From: Spirosoma arboris
Lineage (GTDB): Bacteria; Bacteroidota; Bacteroidia; Cytophagales; Spirosomataceae
DNA: 64,000 bases
Assembly: GCF_009754945.1 (NCBI RefSeq)
Contig: NZ_WPIN01000004.1
Location: forward strand, 558,001 to 622,000
Direction: 5' to 3'
Part shown: one piece after another, positions 1-8,636 of the stretch
Numbering within the stretch: position 1 is the first letter of the stretch
Layout: every line of letters begins with the position of its first letter
Notes under the pieces: model-generated
What the model was told of the DNA's origin: nothing
The model's database searches: none
Seen by the model: the letters and a program-made list of their open reading frames with translations, nothing else
Made by a program: the position numbers and the translations under genes

Positions 1-14
1 GGTTGTCAGTTCGG

Positions 15-221
15 CTAAGATTGACAGGGGGAGTCTTTGCTGCTGGAACCGACGGTCGCGTTGTAAAACAACCAGTTAGAAGCACCCCCAGGCTGACCGT
101 CAAAATAATAGTTTTGAACGGATGATGAAGTTGAATTGATTTTGCTGACATTCTTACGGAACTTTACGATCAATCCATAAATGTAGTAATTCTCGATGTA
201 GCCTATTAGTAAATCTGACAA
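15..221 (-). CDS. Doubtful short ORF, possible gene remnant
   Basis: A 68-residue open frame running away from the gene at 270. I do not recognise it. The last 45 residues are rich in Ser, Asn, Gly and aromatics (YYFDGQPGGASNWLFYN), a composition more like a fragment of a secreted beta-rich protein than random translation, but there is no signal peptide and no domain I can name. It stops 15 bases from the window edge, so a larger frameshifted gene outside the window cannot be excluded. It may equally be chance. The rest of bases 1-269 should hold the promoter of the downstream membrane protein, but no clear box is visible. Confidence 0.2.
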   Translation of the reverse strand: MSDLLIGYIENYYIYGLIVKFRKNVSKINSTSSSVQNYYFDGQPGGASNWLFYNATVGSSSKDSPCQS

Positions 222-269
222 GAGAATTTGAGTAACCTAAAATAGAAGAATAGACGAGTATCTGCTGTT

Positions 270-2432
270 ATGGCTAAAAAAAAACAAGCACCTGGCTACG
301 AGAATCCGCGCTCGACAGCTCCCAAATCTACACCGAATACAACACCGGGTACCATAAAGCCCAGTGCAACTCGCCCTGTTGAAACTACGCAGCGTCCACC
401 AGTTCGCCCAACAACGGTGAAGCCAGTTGTTACAACCGATCTGCCTATTGACCGACGGCCTATTGAATGGTGGCCACCCGCTATTCTGGCTTTATTAGGA
501 TTCGCACTATATATAAACACGTTTGGTCACCAATATGCGCTCGACGATATTGCCGCTGTAGGGCAGAATTTGTTTGTTAAAAAAGGGCTTGCTGGTATTC
601 CTGATTTACTTCGCACTGAGTTCTGGCATTTTAGTAATATTTCGTTGGGGTACTATCGCCCTCTGTCGCTCATCACATTTGCGATGGAGCAGGAATACTT
701 TAAAGATAACCCCAATATCAGCCATATGATTAATGCCGGTCTGTATGGAATAACGGGCTTAGTCGTTGGTGTGCTGTTGCAGAAGTGGCTGACTAACCAG
801 ACGATTACGGCATTTTTGATCGGGCTGGTTTTTATTGCTCATCCGCTTCATACCGAAATTGTTGCTAACATAAAAGGGCGCGACGAAATTTTGAGTTTCC
901 TCTTCATTTCGCTGATGTTGCTTTCTTACTGGAAGCATTTAGAGTCCAAATCACCGTTTTGGTTCAAAGGCCCTGCTTCCGACTGGCCGTTAGGCGGAAT
1001 ATTGGGACTCTTCTCTATTGTGGGTGGCTGGGTTATTGGTAGTAGTCTGATGATGAATACCTTGGGCAGTACGGCTGGCGGTATAGTAGGCGTGCTGATT
1101 ATGGGGGCATTGTCGGGAAGTTGGTTGGGTCTTGCCTGCGCTTCACTTTACTTTGCCTTTCTCTCCAAAGAGTCATCTATTGTAAGTCTGGCCCTGATTC
1201 CAGCAATGCAGTATTGGTTTGCCCGTCGGAATGTCTGGCAATCGCTCATTAGTTTGTGGCCATTCCTAATTGTTACCGCGCTGTTTTTTTACCAGAAACA
1301 GAAAATGATCGGTACGCTTAGCGGAACACCTCCTGTTGACTGGGCAAACTATCCATATGCGATTGAGAAGACTCAGAAGTCGACTATGTTTAAATTCCTG
1401 GAATATTACCTGCGACTACTTATACTGCCTCATCCGCTGGTGTATGACTACTCCTATAATATCATTCCATCGGGTGGAAAGGGTGATATTCTGACATGGG
1501 CTGGCTTCTTTACATTTGTAGGGCTGGTTTGGCTTGCCTGGAAAGGATTTATCAAGCGTACACTCTGGGGGTTTGGAATATTCTGGTTCTTCGTAACCAT
1601 GGCGCCAGGACTGGGCTTCATCTGGTTCCGGGGTGGTATTTTTGCCGAACGTTTCTCCTATGCCGCTGTCATGGGCTTTGGTTGTATAGTAGTCTGGGCT
1701 TTACAGAAGTTATTGGTTCGCCAATCTGAAGATTCTCCAAAGCCAGTGCTGGTTCGGTATGCTCCTCTATTGGGACTGATGGCCGTTGTGATTGGGTTAT
1801 ATTCTTTCAAAACAGTAGAGCGTAACCGCGACTGGGAGAATAATTTCGTGCTCTTTAATTCAGCACTACCATATGCACCTAATAGCTGCCAGGTACAGCG
1901 GCACGTGGCAAATGAGTGGATCGAGAAGGGACTGAAAGATCGTGCTAAAGCCGATTCAATCGCCAATGCAACGAACGCGATTAAACCGAAACCTTCGGTG
2001 GAGCAGGTTAAGAAGGCTCAAGCACTAATCGATACAAATATTGCGCACGCCAATAAACATGGTCGCTGGGCACTCGATCACTTGCAGGAGTCCACACGAA
2101 TTTACCCCAACTTTGGTGAAGCCTATTTCTCGATGGCGTACGTGTTTCAGAAAATTACGCCCAATGTTGACTCTGCTAAGTATTACTATAAACAGACGAT
2201 CCGGGCGGCCAATGCCTATGCTCCGGCTTACAACAACCTTGGCGTAATCTATCAGGGTGAAGGACAGACTCAGAACAATCGGCAGAAGCTTGAACTGGCG
2301 TCGTACTATTACAATCGGTCGATGGTGGTAAATCCAGCCTATGTCGATGGACAGAATAACCGCGCGAATTTGATGAAAGCCTTTGGCATTGATGTAAAAG
2401 TGCTGCCAGATTCGGTTATTAATAAGTACTAG
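270..2432 (+). CDS. Polytopic GT-C-like membrane protein with C-terminal TPRs (TMTC type)
   Basis: A 720-residue protein with a Pro/Thr-rich cytosolic N-terminus (about 1-65), then about ten hydrophobic segments from residue 68 to about 510, then a soluble C-terminal third with TPR-like repeats (for example YPNFGEAYFSMAYVFQK and AYAPAYNNLGVIYQG). An acidic Asp92-Asp93 pair follows the first membrane span, and GYYRPL and HPLHTEIVANIKGRDE motifs follow. This is the layout of GT-C glycosyltransferases of the TMTC/DUF1736 group, which use lipid-linked sugars; the substrate is unknown here. The ATG at 270 is the natural start. A very long hairpin follows the stop. A 3' fragment resembling its last codons (KAFGIDV) reappears about 900 bases downstream, beyond the toxin-antitoxin pair. 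Confidence 0.75.
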   Translation: MAKKKQAPGYENPRSTAPKSTPNTTPGTIKPSATRPVETTQRPPVRPTTVKPVVTTDLPIDRRPIEWWPPAILALLGFALYINTFGHQYALDDIAAVGQNLFVKKGLAGIPDLLRTEFWHFSNISLGYYRPLSLITFAMEQEYFKDNPNISHMINAGLYGITGLVVGVLLQKWLTNQTITAFLIGLVFIAHPLHTEIVANIKGRDEILSFLFISLMLLSYWKHLESKSPFWFKGPASDWPLGGILGLFSIVGGWVIGSSLMMNTLGSTAGGIVGVLIMGALSGSWLGLACASLYFAFLSKESSIVSLALIPAMQYWFARRNVWQSLISLWPFLIVTALFFYQKQKMIGTLSGTPPVDWANYPYAIEKTQKSTMFKFLEYYLRLLILPHPLVYDYSYNIIPSGGKGDILTWAGFFTFVGLVWLAWKGFIKRTLWGFGIFWFFVTMAPGLGFIWFRGGIFAERFSYAAVMGFGCIVVWALQKLLVRQSEDSPKPVLVRYAPLLGLMAVVIGLYSFKTVERNRDWENNFVLFNSALPYAPNSCQVQRHVANEWIEKGLKDRAKADSIANATNAIKPKPSVEQVKKAQALIDTNIAHANKHGRWALDHLQESTRIYPNFGEAYFSMAYVFQKITPNVDSAKYYYKQTIRAANAYAPAYNNLGVIYQGEGQTQNNRQKLELASYYYNRSMVVNPAYVDGQNNRANLMKAFGIDVKVLPDSVINKY

Positions 2433-2440
2433 AGACCCAG

Positions 2441-2507
2441 TTCTCTAAGGTTAAGTATAAGGGGCGTCCCTGACTCAGGAACGCCCCTTGTACTTAACCT
2501 TAGAGAA
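2441..2507 (+). terminator. Very long terminator hairpin
   Basis: Two 28-base arms (2441-2468 and 2480-2507) pair with only two mismatches, and the loop region can also pair. The GC core (GGGGCGT / ACGCCCC) sits inside an AT-rich outer stem. It begins nine bases after the stop of the membrane protein. There is no long U tract, so it may work as a transcript-end stabiliser as well as a terminator. Confidence 0.7.
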
Positions 2508-2559
2508 TAGTTTCGACTGGGAGGTTAGCATACGGAAACGCCTATCTATAGGAATTTGT

Positions 2560-2567
2560 TACCTTTA
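2560..2567 (+). promoter_or_regulatory. -7-like box of the first toxin-antitoxin operon
   Basis: TACCTTTA, one base from the Bacteroidota -7 consensus TAnnTTTG, about 30 bases before the chosen antitoxin ATG. The same context (TTACCTTT then A or G then TA) lies before the second PIN locus at 49548. No TTTG -33 element is visible at the right distance. A TTG-initiated extension of the antitoxin frame would start inside this box, which argues against that extension. Confidence 0.4.
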
Positions 2568-2597
2568 TACAATCAACGATACCAAGCTTTAGCGCTT

Positions 2598-2858
2598 ATG
2601 AACCCGTCAACAAACCCCCGCAGATTAAGCAATGCCCAAGCTCTACTGCTTCAGTTGTTTGAACGTGATTTGTCTGAATCTGAGCTTACAGATGTGCGTC
2701 AAGTGTTGACTAAGCACTTTGCCCAAAAAGCCGAAGCTGAAGCCGAACGTATTTTGAAATTAAGAAAACAATCTGCCAAACAGGTGGAGCAGGATAGTAT
2801 AGTTATAAATGAAAATAGAACGGAATATTTACAACAGCTCCGGTCTACTAATCAATGA
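2598..2858 (+). CDS. Putative antitoxin of a PIN toxin-antitoxin pair
   Basis: An 86-residue mostly helical charged protein read from the ATG at 2598. The frame is open back to a TTG at 2556, but that lies in the promoter-like box. It contains KHFAQKAEAEAERI, which matches YFAQKAIEGADQV in the small gene at 49622, so the two are distant paralogues. The stop overlaps the start of the PIN gene by four bases (ATGA), a typical translationally coupled toxin-antitoxin arrangement. The N-terminal half probably carries the dimerisation or DNA-binding part and the tail the toxin-binding part. No named antitoxin fold is recognisable by eye. Role inferred mainly from its partner. Confidence 0.65.
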   Translation: MNPSTNPRRLSNAQALLLQLFERDLSESELTDVRQVLTKHFAQKAEAEAERILKLRKQSAKQVEQDSIVINENRTEYLQQLRSTNQ

Positions 2859-3268
2859 AGGCTGTTATTGACACAAACGGATTACTCAATGCAATCTCTA
2901 AGCGTGGTTCAAAGAAATGGCTTTATAATGCATTTATAGCTGAATCCTTTATTTGGGTTTTCAGTAATGAGATACTGACTGAGTACGATGAAGTGATTGG
3001 CCGAAAATTCAGCCAGGATGTGGCTAATTATGTAATCAGTTCTCTGCTGGTATCTGCTAATCACGAGCGTTTCGAGCCATCGTATAAATATCAATTAGTG
3101 ACTAAAGATCCTGACGACAACAAATTTGTTGATTGCGCAATAGGAGCTAATGTTGACTATTTAGTCACTGATGATCGACATATACTAAGTCTATTGACAA
3201 TTCCTGACCTCTTTCCTCCAGTTCCTATTGTTACATTTACTCAATTCAGAAATATCTTAAAAGATTGA
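2855..3268 (+). CDS. PIN-domain ribonuclease toxin (COG1569-like)
   Basis: A 137-residue single-domain protein with the PIN acidic residues in place: Asp6 in VIDTN at the first strand, an acidic helix (EILTEYDEV), the DPDDNKFVDCA block and VTDDRH near the C-terminus. These residues bind Mg or Mn and cut single-stranded RNA in the PIN family; its RNA target is unknown. The DPDDNKFVDCA block is identical in the PIN gene at 49961, so the window holds two related toxins. The gene is coupled by a four-base overlap to the upstream small gene. Length is normal for the family and no catalytic position looks lost. Confidence 0.85.
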   Translation: MKAVIDTNGLLNAISKRGSKKWLYNAFIAESFIWVFSNEILTEYDEVIGRKFSQDVANYVISSLLVSANHERFEPSYKYQLVTKDPDDNKFVDCAIGANVDYLVTDDRHILSLLTIPDLFPPVPIVTFTQFRNILKD

Positions 3269-3275
3269 TTTAAGT

Positions 3276-3320
3276 AATGGGATAGACTTGTTCAAAGCCT
3301 TTGGTATTGATGTGAATGTT
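3276..3320 (+). pseudogene. Short echo of the 3' end of the upstream TPR gene
   Basis: Right after the toxin stop, the sequence reads in frame DLFKAFGIDVNV. The membrane protein at 270 ends with NLMKAFGIDVKV. At DNA level TTG..CAAAGCCTTTGG.ATTGATGT matches 27 of 32 bases of 2371-2402, and several differences are at codon third positions. This looks like the remains of a second copy of that gene end, separated from the first by the toxin-antitoxin pair. It is short, so chance or local duplication must be tested. Confidence 0.45.
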
Positions 3321-3366
3321 AAGAAGCACCATGTCAGATGTCAGCATTTTCATTTGCTATTTATCA

Positions 3367-5562
3367 TTAAGATTGCTCCTGCATCAACTCCGTCAAAATC
3401 TTCTGAGCTGCCACTGAAATCACCGTTCCTGGTCCAAATACGCCCTTTACGCCCGCATCATATAAAAACTGATAATCCTGTGCTGGAATAACTCCCCCAG
3501 CAATCACTAAAATATCGTCGCGACCGATTTTCTTTAGCTCTTCAATTAGTTGCGGTACCAGCGTTTTATGCCCTGCTGCCAGACTTGATACCCCCACAAT
3601 ATGGACATCATTTTCTGCCGCTTGCCGAGCTACTTCGGCAGGGGTTTGAAAGAGTGGCCCCATGTCGACATCAAAGCCTAAATCCGCGAAGCTAGTCGCA
3701 ATTACTTTAGCACCCCGGTCGTGGCCATCTTGCCCCATTTTAGCTACCAGAATCCGTGGGCGACGACCATCGAGTTCAGCAAAACGGTCGCTCATTTCGC
3801 GGGCTACCCGGAAATTTTCATCGTCAGACACTTCAGCGGAATAAATGCCCGACACGGCTCGAATTGTGGCCTTATGTCGGCCGAAAGCTTTTTCCATAGC
3901 GTCAGAAATTTCGCCAAGAGTAGCGCGGTGGCGGGCCGCTTCAACCGCAAGCGCAAGAAGGTTTTTAACTCCCTCTTCTAAACTAGGAGAGGGTTGGGCG
4001 GTCCGACGATCTGGCGAAGTAAAAGCAGCTTCCGTTAAGGCCGCCAGCGCCTGCTCTACTTCTGCCTGATTCCGTCGCTCTTTTACCTCTCTCAATCGCT
4101 TTAATTGACTTTCACGCACAGCCTGGTTGTCAATATCGAGAAGCTCAATACTGGTTTCGGTTTCGGGTTTGTACCGATTGACACCTACAATAACATCTTT
4201 ACCAGAATCAATACGAGCTTGTTTGCGAGCCGCAGCTTCTTCAATTCGGAGCTTAGGAAGGCCTGTTTCGATGGCTTTCGTCATACCGCCTAATTTCTCC
4301 ACTTCCTCAATCAAAGCCCACGCTTTTTCAACCAATTCGTTCGTCAGGTACTCAACGTAATAGGAGCCTCCCCAGGGGTCAACGGCGCGGGTAATGTCCG
4401 TTTCGTGTTGCAGGTAGAGCTGGGTGTTACGAGCTATTCGAGCCGAAAAGTCAGTAGGTAAAGCAATGGCCTCATCCAGTGAGTTTGTATGTAGGCTTTG
4501 TGTGCCACCCAGCACAGCTGCAAGGGCTTCGACTGTTGTTCGAGCTACATTATTAAACGGGTCTTGCTCAGTTAAACTATAGCCAGAAGTCTGACAATGG
4601 GTTCGTAACGCCAGCGACTTCGAATTTTTCGGCTCAAACTGCTTCACGATTTTTGCCCAAAGTAGCCGACCAGCTCGTAGTTTGGCAATTTCCATAAAGT
4701 GATTCATGCCAATGCCCCAGAAAAATGACAGACGGGGAGCGAAGTCGTCGATACCCATACCTGCCCGTAAACCCGTTCGAATGTACTCAAGTCCATCGGC
4801 CAGCGTATACGCTAATTCAATTTGGGCGGGTGCACCTGCTTCGTGCATGTGATAGCCGCTAATACTAATTGAATTGAACTTCGGCATATGCCGGCTGGTG
4901 TAAGCGAAAATATCACCAACAATGCGCATAGAGGGTTCTGGTGGGTAGATGTAGGTGTTCCTAACCATGAACTCCTTCAAAATATCGTTTTGAATTGTGC
5001 CGGATAGTTTTTCTGGTGGAACACCCTGCTCTTCGGCGGCTACAATGAAAAATGCCATGATGGGCAACACTGCGCCATTCATGGTCATCGACACCGACAT
5101 TTGATCGAGAGGAATCTGGTCGAAGAGGATTTTCATGTCTTCGACTGAATCAATAGCAACACCTGCTTTACCTACATCGCCCACTACGCGCGGATGATCA
5201 GAATCATAGCCCCGGTGGGTGGCTAAATCAAAAGCGACCGATAACCCTCTTTGTCCGCCAGCCAGATTACGTCGGTAGAATGCATTCGATTCTTCAGCGG
5301 TTGAAAAGCCTGCGTATTGCCGAATGGTCCACGGTTGGCGAACATACATACTGGCATAAGGCCCACGCAAAAATGGGGGAATTCCTGCCGCATAACCCAA
5401 GTGGTCAGCCTTGGCCACATCTGCAATGCTAAAGTGTGGCTTGAGTTTGATGCCTTCGGCAGTCGTAGAAGACATTGTGCCCTGGGCGGGAGTTTTATTG
5501 GCGATTTCATGCCCAGGACTCTCTACCCTATGTTCGGCTATACTATTGAAATCAGGTCTCAT
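3367..5562 (-). CDS. mutB: Methylmalonyl-CoA mutase, large (alpha) subunit
   Basis: Adenosylcobalamin-dependent interconversion of methylmalonyl-CoA and succinyl-CoA. The 731 residues comprise an N-terminal extension, a TIM barrel that binds CoA ester (about 60-510) and a C-terminal cobalamin domain. The base-off ligand motif DGHDRG is at 612-617 with axial His614, followed by the nucleotide-tail contacts [10 protein letters not shown] and IAGGVIP. It is second in an operon with mutA, 13 bases downstream. The linker (about residues 516-534) contains [13 protein letters not shown], absent from the family consensus as I know it, and the DNA there matches a palindromic repeat family of this genome. 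Start at ATG 5562 (MRPDF) is typical for Bacteroidota; an internal Met at residue 30 is the alternative. Confidence 0.95.
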   Translation of the reverse strand: MRPDFNSIAEHRVESPGHEIANKTPAQGTMSSTTAEGIKLKPHFSIADVAKADHLGYAAGIPPFLRGPYASMYVRQPWTIRQYAGFSTAEESNAFYRRNLAGGQRGLSVAFDLATHRGYDSDHPRVVGDVGKAGVAIDSVEDMKILFDQIPLDQMSVSMTMNGAVLPIMAFFIVAAEEQGVPPEKLSGTIQNDILKEFMVRNTYIYPPEPSMRIVGDIFAYTSRHMPKFNSISISGYHMHEAGAPAQIELAYTLADGLEYIRTGLRAGMGIDDFAPRLSFFWGIGMNHFMEIAKLRAGRLLWAKIVKQFEPKNSKSLALRTHCQTSGYSLTEQDPFNNVARTTVEALAAVLGGTQSLHTNSLDEAIALPTDFSARIARNTQLYLQHETDITRAVDPWGGSYYVEYLTNELVEKAWALIEEVEKLGGMTKAIETGLPKLRIEEAAARKQARIDSGKDVIVGVNRYKPETETSIELLDIDNQAVRESQLKRLREVKERRNQAEVEQALAALTEAAFTSPDRRTAQPSPSLEEGVKNLLALAVEAARHRATLGEISDAMEKAFGRHKATIRAVSGIYSAEVSDDENFRVAREMSDRFAELDGRRPRILVAKMGQDGHDRGAKVIATSFADLGFDVDMGPLFQTPAEVARQAAENDVHIVGVSSLAAGHKTLVPQLIEELKKIGRDDILVIAGGVIPAQDYQFLYDAGVKGVFGPGTVISVAAQKILTELMQEQS
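3962..3999 (-). repeat. Intergenic-type palindromic repeat lying in frame inside mutB
   Basis: On the minus strand this reads CCCAACCCTCTCCTAGTTTA then GAAGAGGGAGTTAAAAA. It aligns along its length with the left arm of the intergenic palindrome at 51653 (CCCAGCCCCTCTCCTAAAAC then AGGAGAGGGGTGAAAAA), and its own halves are complementary. It is in frame and encodes [11 protein letters not shown] in the linker between the barrel and the cobalamin domain. Confidence 0.65.
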
Positions 5563-5575
5563 GTTTGGTTAGAGT

Positions 5576-6910
5576 TTACTCAAATCCCTGGGCTAGTCGT
5601 CGGTCAGGTAATAAACCTGTGAGGATTTTAGCAGCCTTATGAAGTTGAGGAGTCGATTCGTCAAAGCGAAACTTCGTAACGCCTACCAGCACTTTTCCTC
5701 TTCGCACGGCTTCGACTTTCGCCTGATAGGATCGGTTGATCTCGTCTGCAATAAAGCCTGTGGCCAATGCTTTCGAAAATCCTCCCTGTTTTTCGACATT
5801 CAGAAACAGCACCCAGGCGGCTTCGGTTAGCTTCTGCGTCAAATTTTCGATGTAATACGATCCTGCCGATGGGTCAGCAACTCGATCTAAATAACTCTCG
5901 TCTTTCAATAGTAGCGATACATTACGAGCCATTCGTTCGGCAAACGGATCTGCCTCTACGCCAGATTGGCCTAAAATAGCATTGTATGGGTGTATTGTCA
6001 GCACATCGCAGCCACCTATGACGGCTGCCATCGCTTCCGTAGTTGCCCGGAGTAAATTGGTGTATATGGTAGCTGTAGAATCGTAAAAGGTAGATGTTTG
6101 GGCATGGATACTCAATGAATAATGACTGATAGCTAATGAATAATGGCTGATAAATCGGCTAAAAAGCACCCTCAGAGCGCGGAGTTTCGCTATTTCCAGA
6201 AAATAGCTCGTGCCGATGGAAACGGACAAACTGGTTTTGGGTACGAGTTGATCAATCGTTAGGCCTTCATTAGTGAGTCGATCATAGCTGTCAGCCAGTG
6301 AAGCGAGCATAAATGCCAATTCCTGGATGGCTGTGGCTCCAGCATTGTGAAAGATGTGGCTACTAGAACAAATCGTGCGAAATTGAGGTGAGTCAGCCGT
6401 CAGGCGAGTAGCTTCGGCGGTGCTATCATCGGTATCTGCCAGTAAACCTCCCTTGAGTTGATAAGGGGCAACGGCTTTTAATTTCCTTACCAATTCGGCT
6501 CCATTGATTCCTGTTGTTTGCGCATTGAAGCGAAAAAAGACCGGGGCTTCGCTAAGCTTAATACCATTCAGCAGTTGCATTAAGTGGGGTTCCTTCGGTA
6601 GCGTGATTACCAGAGCATCTGCTCCATGAATGAGGGTATCCCGAAGATTGATATTGTCCGTTTTTTCGTTAGAAATAACCCGTTCGGGCGCATTGAGCCA
6701 GCCAGGTGTTTGTTTCTGGGCTTCCTGAGTCGTAGTAAGCGGCAGATCTGTAAGGCTATCAGCCGTATAGTAGGGTTCCAGGGTGAAGCCTTCATCGGTA
6801 TGCCAGCGCAACGTATCGTAAGCTCCCTCACTTTTCAATTCTTTTTGAACCTGAGTTTGCCAGGCCGTCTGGTCAGTCGCTGGAAATAAAGACGAAAAAA
6901 GAGAGTCCAT
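5576..6910 (-). CDS. mutA: Methylmalonyl-CoA mutase, small (beta) subunit, short form
   Basis: Non-catalytic partner of MutB. The 444 residues cover the N-terminal arm and a TIM barrel (for example HIFHNAGATAIQELAFML, TSYFLEIAKLRALR, GGCDVLTIHPYN, DPSAGSYYIENLT). It ends at about the point where longer small subunits continue into a degenerate cobalamin-like domain, so that domain is absent; no frameshift is visible. Residues about 252-268 read ISHYSLAISHYSLSI, encoded by a 20-base tandem repeat not expected in this family, just before the conserved IHAQTS. First gene of the mutAB operon, divergent from dnaA. A near-consensus minus-strand -7 box (TACTTTTA, 6941-6934) precedes the start. Confidence 0.9.
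   Translation of the reverse strand: MDSLFSSLFPATDQTAWQTQVQKELKSEGAYDTLRWHTDEGFTLEPYYTADSLTDLPLTTTQEAQKQTPGWLNAPERVISNEKTDNINLRDTLIHGADALVITLPKEPHLMQLLNGIKLSEAPVFFRFNAQTTGINGAELVRKLKAVAPYQLKGGLLADTDDSTAEATRLTADSPQFRTICSSSHIFHNAGATAIQELAFMLASLADSYDRLTNEGLTIDQLVPKTSLSVSIGTSYFLEIAKLRALRVLFSRFISHYSLAISHYSLSIHAQTSTFYDSTATIYTNLLRATTEAMAAVIGGCDVLTIHPYNAILGQSGVEADPFAERMARNVSLLLKDESYLDRVADPSAGSYYIENLTQKLTEAAWVLFLNVEKQGGFSKALATGFIADEINRSYQAKVEAVRRGKVLVGVTKFRFDESTPQLHKAAKILTGLLPDRRLAQGFE
6113..6152 (-). repeat. Two tandem 20-base repeats inside mutA
   Basis: On the plus strand, CAATGAATAATGACTGATAG (6113-6132) is followed by CTAATGAATAATGGCTGATA (6133-6152), 17 of 20 bases matching. It encodes the repeated HYSLAIS/HYSLSI in MutA. 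It is in frame and does not break the gene. Its AT content is clearly higher than the flanking coding sequence. Confidence 0.7.
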
Positions 6911-7213
6911 CAGGTAGGTTGCGATGATTAATAGTAAAAGTACATTTTTTATCTTTTCGAGGGAAAATTGTGCCTGTTACCGCTTAATAAGTGCCTTGAT
7001 TGCATTATTCAAAGGGATTTAAATCGGCCCTTGACGTTCCGCCTGAATCACGTAATTTTAGCTTAACATTGGGAAAGGAAGACAGCACTGCTCAAAAAAC
7101 CTGACGTAGTCCGTATGGCCGGGTCAGATATTTTCCCCATATTTGTCTCCCTTTTTTGCGACCCCAACCGTAATTAGAAATGTCTTCCCGTGAATATAAC
7201 AACTCAGACCGGC
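6911..7213. other. Divergent mutA/dnaA intergenic region
   Basis: About 300 bases carrying promoters for both directions. On the minus strand TACTTTTA (6941-6934) is one base from the -7 consensus and would serve mutA. For dnaA, CATATTTG (7138-7145) is one base off. I see no cluster of TTATCCACA boxes, so there is no support for an origin here. No small gene seen. Confidence 0.35.
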
Positions 7214-8623
7214 ATGCAGCGTGAAATAACGACGGTGTGGAATCGCTGTCTGAACGTTATTCGGGAGATTGTACCCGAACAGAGTTTCAATACATGGTTC
7301 GAACCCATTGTGCCTCTGAGGCTTAATGGGAATGTATTGACGATTCAGGTGCCCAGTGAGTTTTTTTACGAATGGCTTGAAGAAAACTTTGTTCATGCTC
7401 TGCGCAAGGCACTCGATACGGCTATTGGCCCCAACGGTCAGCTGGAGTATTCGATCATCGTCGATAAGGGGAATGCCCAGAACCGCCCACTTACAGTAAA
7501 TATACCGACGACTAAATCAACACAAACATCCAAACCCGATAACGTTAGCCCTGACCTTATCAAGAGCCCTTTTATCTTCAAAGATCTTGATTCGCTAACG
7601 CTCGATTCATACCTGAATCCAACTTATACATTTGATAACTATGTGGAGGGCGATTGTAACCGTCTGGCGCGTTCGGCGGGTTATGCCGTTGCTGAGCGAC
7701 CGGGTGTTACTTCCTTCAATCCACTCATGATTTACGGGGGCGTTGGCCTGGGTAAAACCCATTTGGTTCAGGCTATCGGGAACTACATCAAGAATAACAA
7801 CCAGAACAAATTCGTATTATACGTTACGTCTGAGAAGTTTACCAACCAGTTCCTCAATGCCGTTCGAAGCGATGGTATTCGCGACTTCACTTCGTTTTAT
7901 ATGCAGGTGGATGTGCTGGTGATTGATGATGTGCAGTTTTTGCAGAAGAAGGAAAAAACGCAGGAAATCTTTTTCCATATTTTCAATCACCTCCACCAAT
8001 CGGGAAAGCAAATTATCATGACGTCTGACCGCGCTCCAAGGGCGTTGGACGGCTTGGAGGATCGGTTACTGTCCCGATTTAAATGGGGACTCTCGGCTGA
8101 TTTGCAAACGCCCGATCTCGAAACCCGGATTGCCATTATTCAGAAAAAACTCCAGGCTGAAGGTATTTATATCGAGAATAATGTGATTGAATACCTGGCT
8201 CACAGCGTGAACACCAATGTGCGGGAGCTGGAAGGGGTGATTGTATCGCTAATGGCGCAGGCATCCCTGAATCGGCGGGATATTGACCTGGAACTGGCAA
8301 AACAAACTCTACGGAACATAGTAGTCGATTCGGATCGCGAAGTCACTATTGACACGGTGCAGGAAGCCGTTGCCAGTTATTTCAATGTAACGATTGCCGA
8401 TCTCAAGGCTAAAAGCCGGAAGCGTGAATTAGTGCATCCAAGGCAGATTGCCATGTATTTAGCCAAAGAAAAAACCGACTTGTCACTCAAATCCATTGGC
8501 TATCATTTTGGAGGCCGTGACCACAGTACGGTCATTCACGCCGTGCAAACCATCAGCGATCTAGTAACCAAACATGCCGAAACCCGCGAGGCAATTGAGA
8601 AGCTGAAAGCGCAGTTTAAATAG
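7214..8623 (+). CDS. dnaA: Chromosomal replication initiator protein DnaA
   Basis: Binds DnaA boxes, oligomerises on ATP and opens the replication origin. Domain I is the first ~80 residues (TVWNRCLNVIRE, SFNTWFEPI). A linker of about 40 residues follows, then the AAA+ domain with Walker A GGVGLGKT, Walker B VLVIDDVQF and arginine-finger region RLLSRFKWGL. Domain IV carries the DnaA signature (LSLKSIGYHFGGRDHSTVIHA). The frame opens at a GTG at 7190, but the ATG at 7214 gives MQREITTVWN, matching the usual DnaA N-terminus, so I chose that. The FemAB-like gene follows 13 bases later and may be cotranscribed. Confidence 0.97.
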   Translation: MQREITTVWNRCLNVIREIVPEQSFNTWFEPIVPLRLNGNVLTIQVPSEFFYEWLEENFVHALRKALDTAIGPNGQLEYSIIVDKGNAQNRPLTVNIPTTKSTQTSKPDNVSPDLIKSPFIFKDLDSLTLDSYLNPTYTFDNYVEGDCNRLARSAGYAVAERPGVTSFNPLMIYGGVGLGKTHLVQAIGNYIKNNNQNKFVLYVTSEKFTNQFLNAVRSDGIRDFTSFYMQVDVLVIDDVQFLQKKEKTQEIFFHIFNHLHQSGKQIIMTSDRAPRALDGLEDRLLSRFKWGLSADLQTPDLETRIAIIQKKLQAEGIYIENNVIEYLAHSVNTNVRELEGVIVSLMAQASLNRRDIDLELAKQTLRNIVVDSDREVTIDTVQEAVASYFNVTIADLKAKSRKRELVHPRQIAMYLAKEKTDLSLKSIGYHFGGRDHSTVIHAVQTISDLVTKHAETREAIEKLKAQFK

Positions 8624-8636
8624 CGTTTTCGTCAGC

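Noticed and set aside
2556..2597. Upstream extension of the antitoxin (14 extra codons from a TTG)
   Set aside because: It would start inside the TTACCTTTATA promoter-like box shared with the other locus; ATG 2598 is better.
6911..7213. Possible replication origin next to dnaA
   Set aside because: No cluster of TTATCCACA-like boxes and no clear unwinding element; the only exact TTATCCACA I noticed in the window is inside ileS.
7293..7310. GGTTCGAACCC, resembling a tRNA T-loop
   Set aside because: It is coding sequence in dnaA (TWFEPI) with no acceptor or anticodon stems around it.
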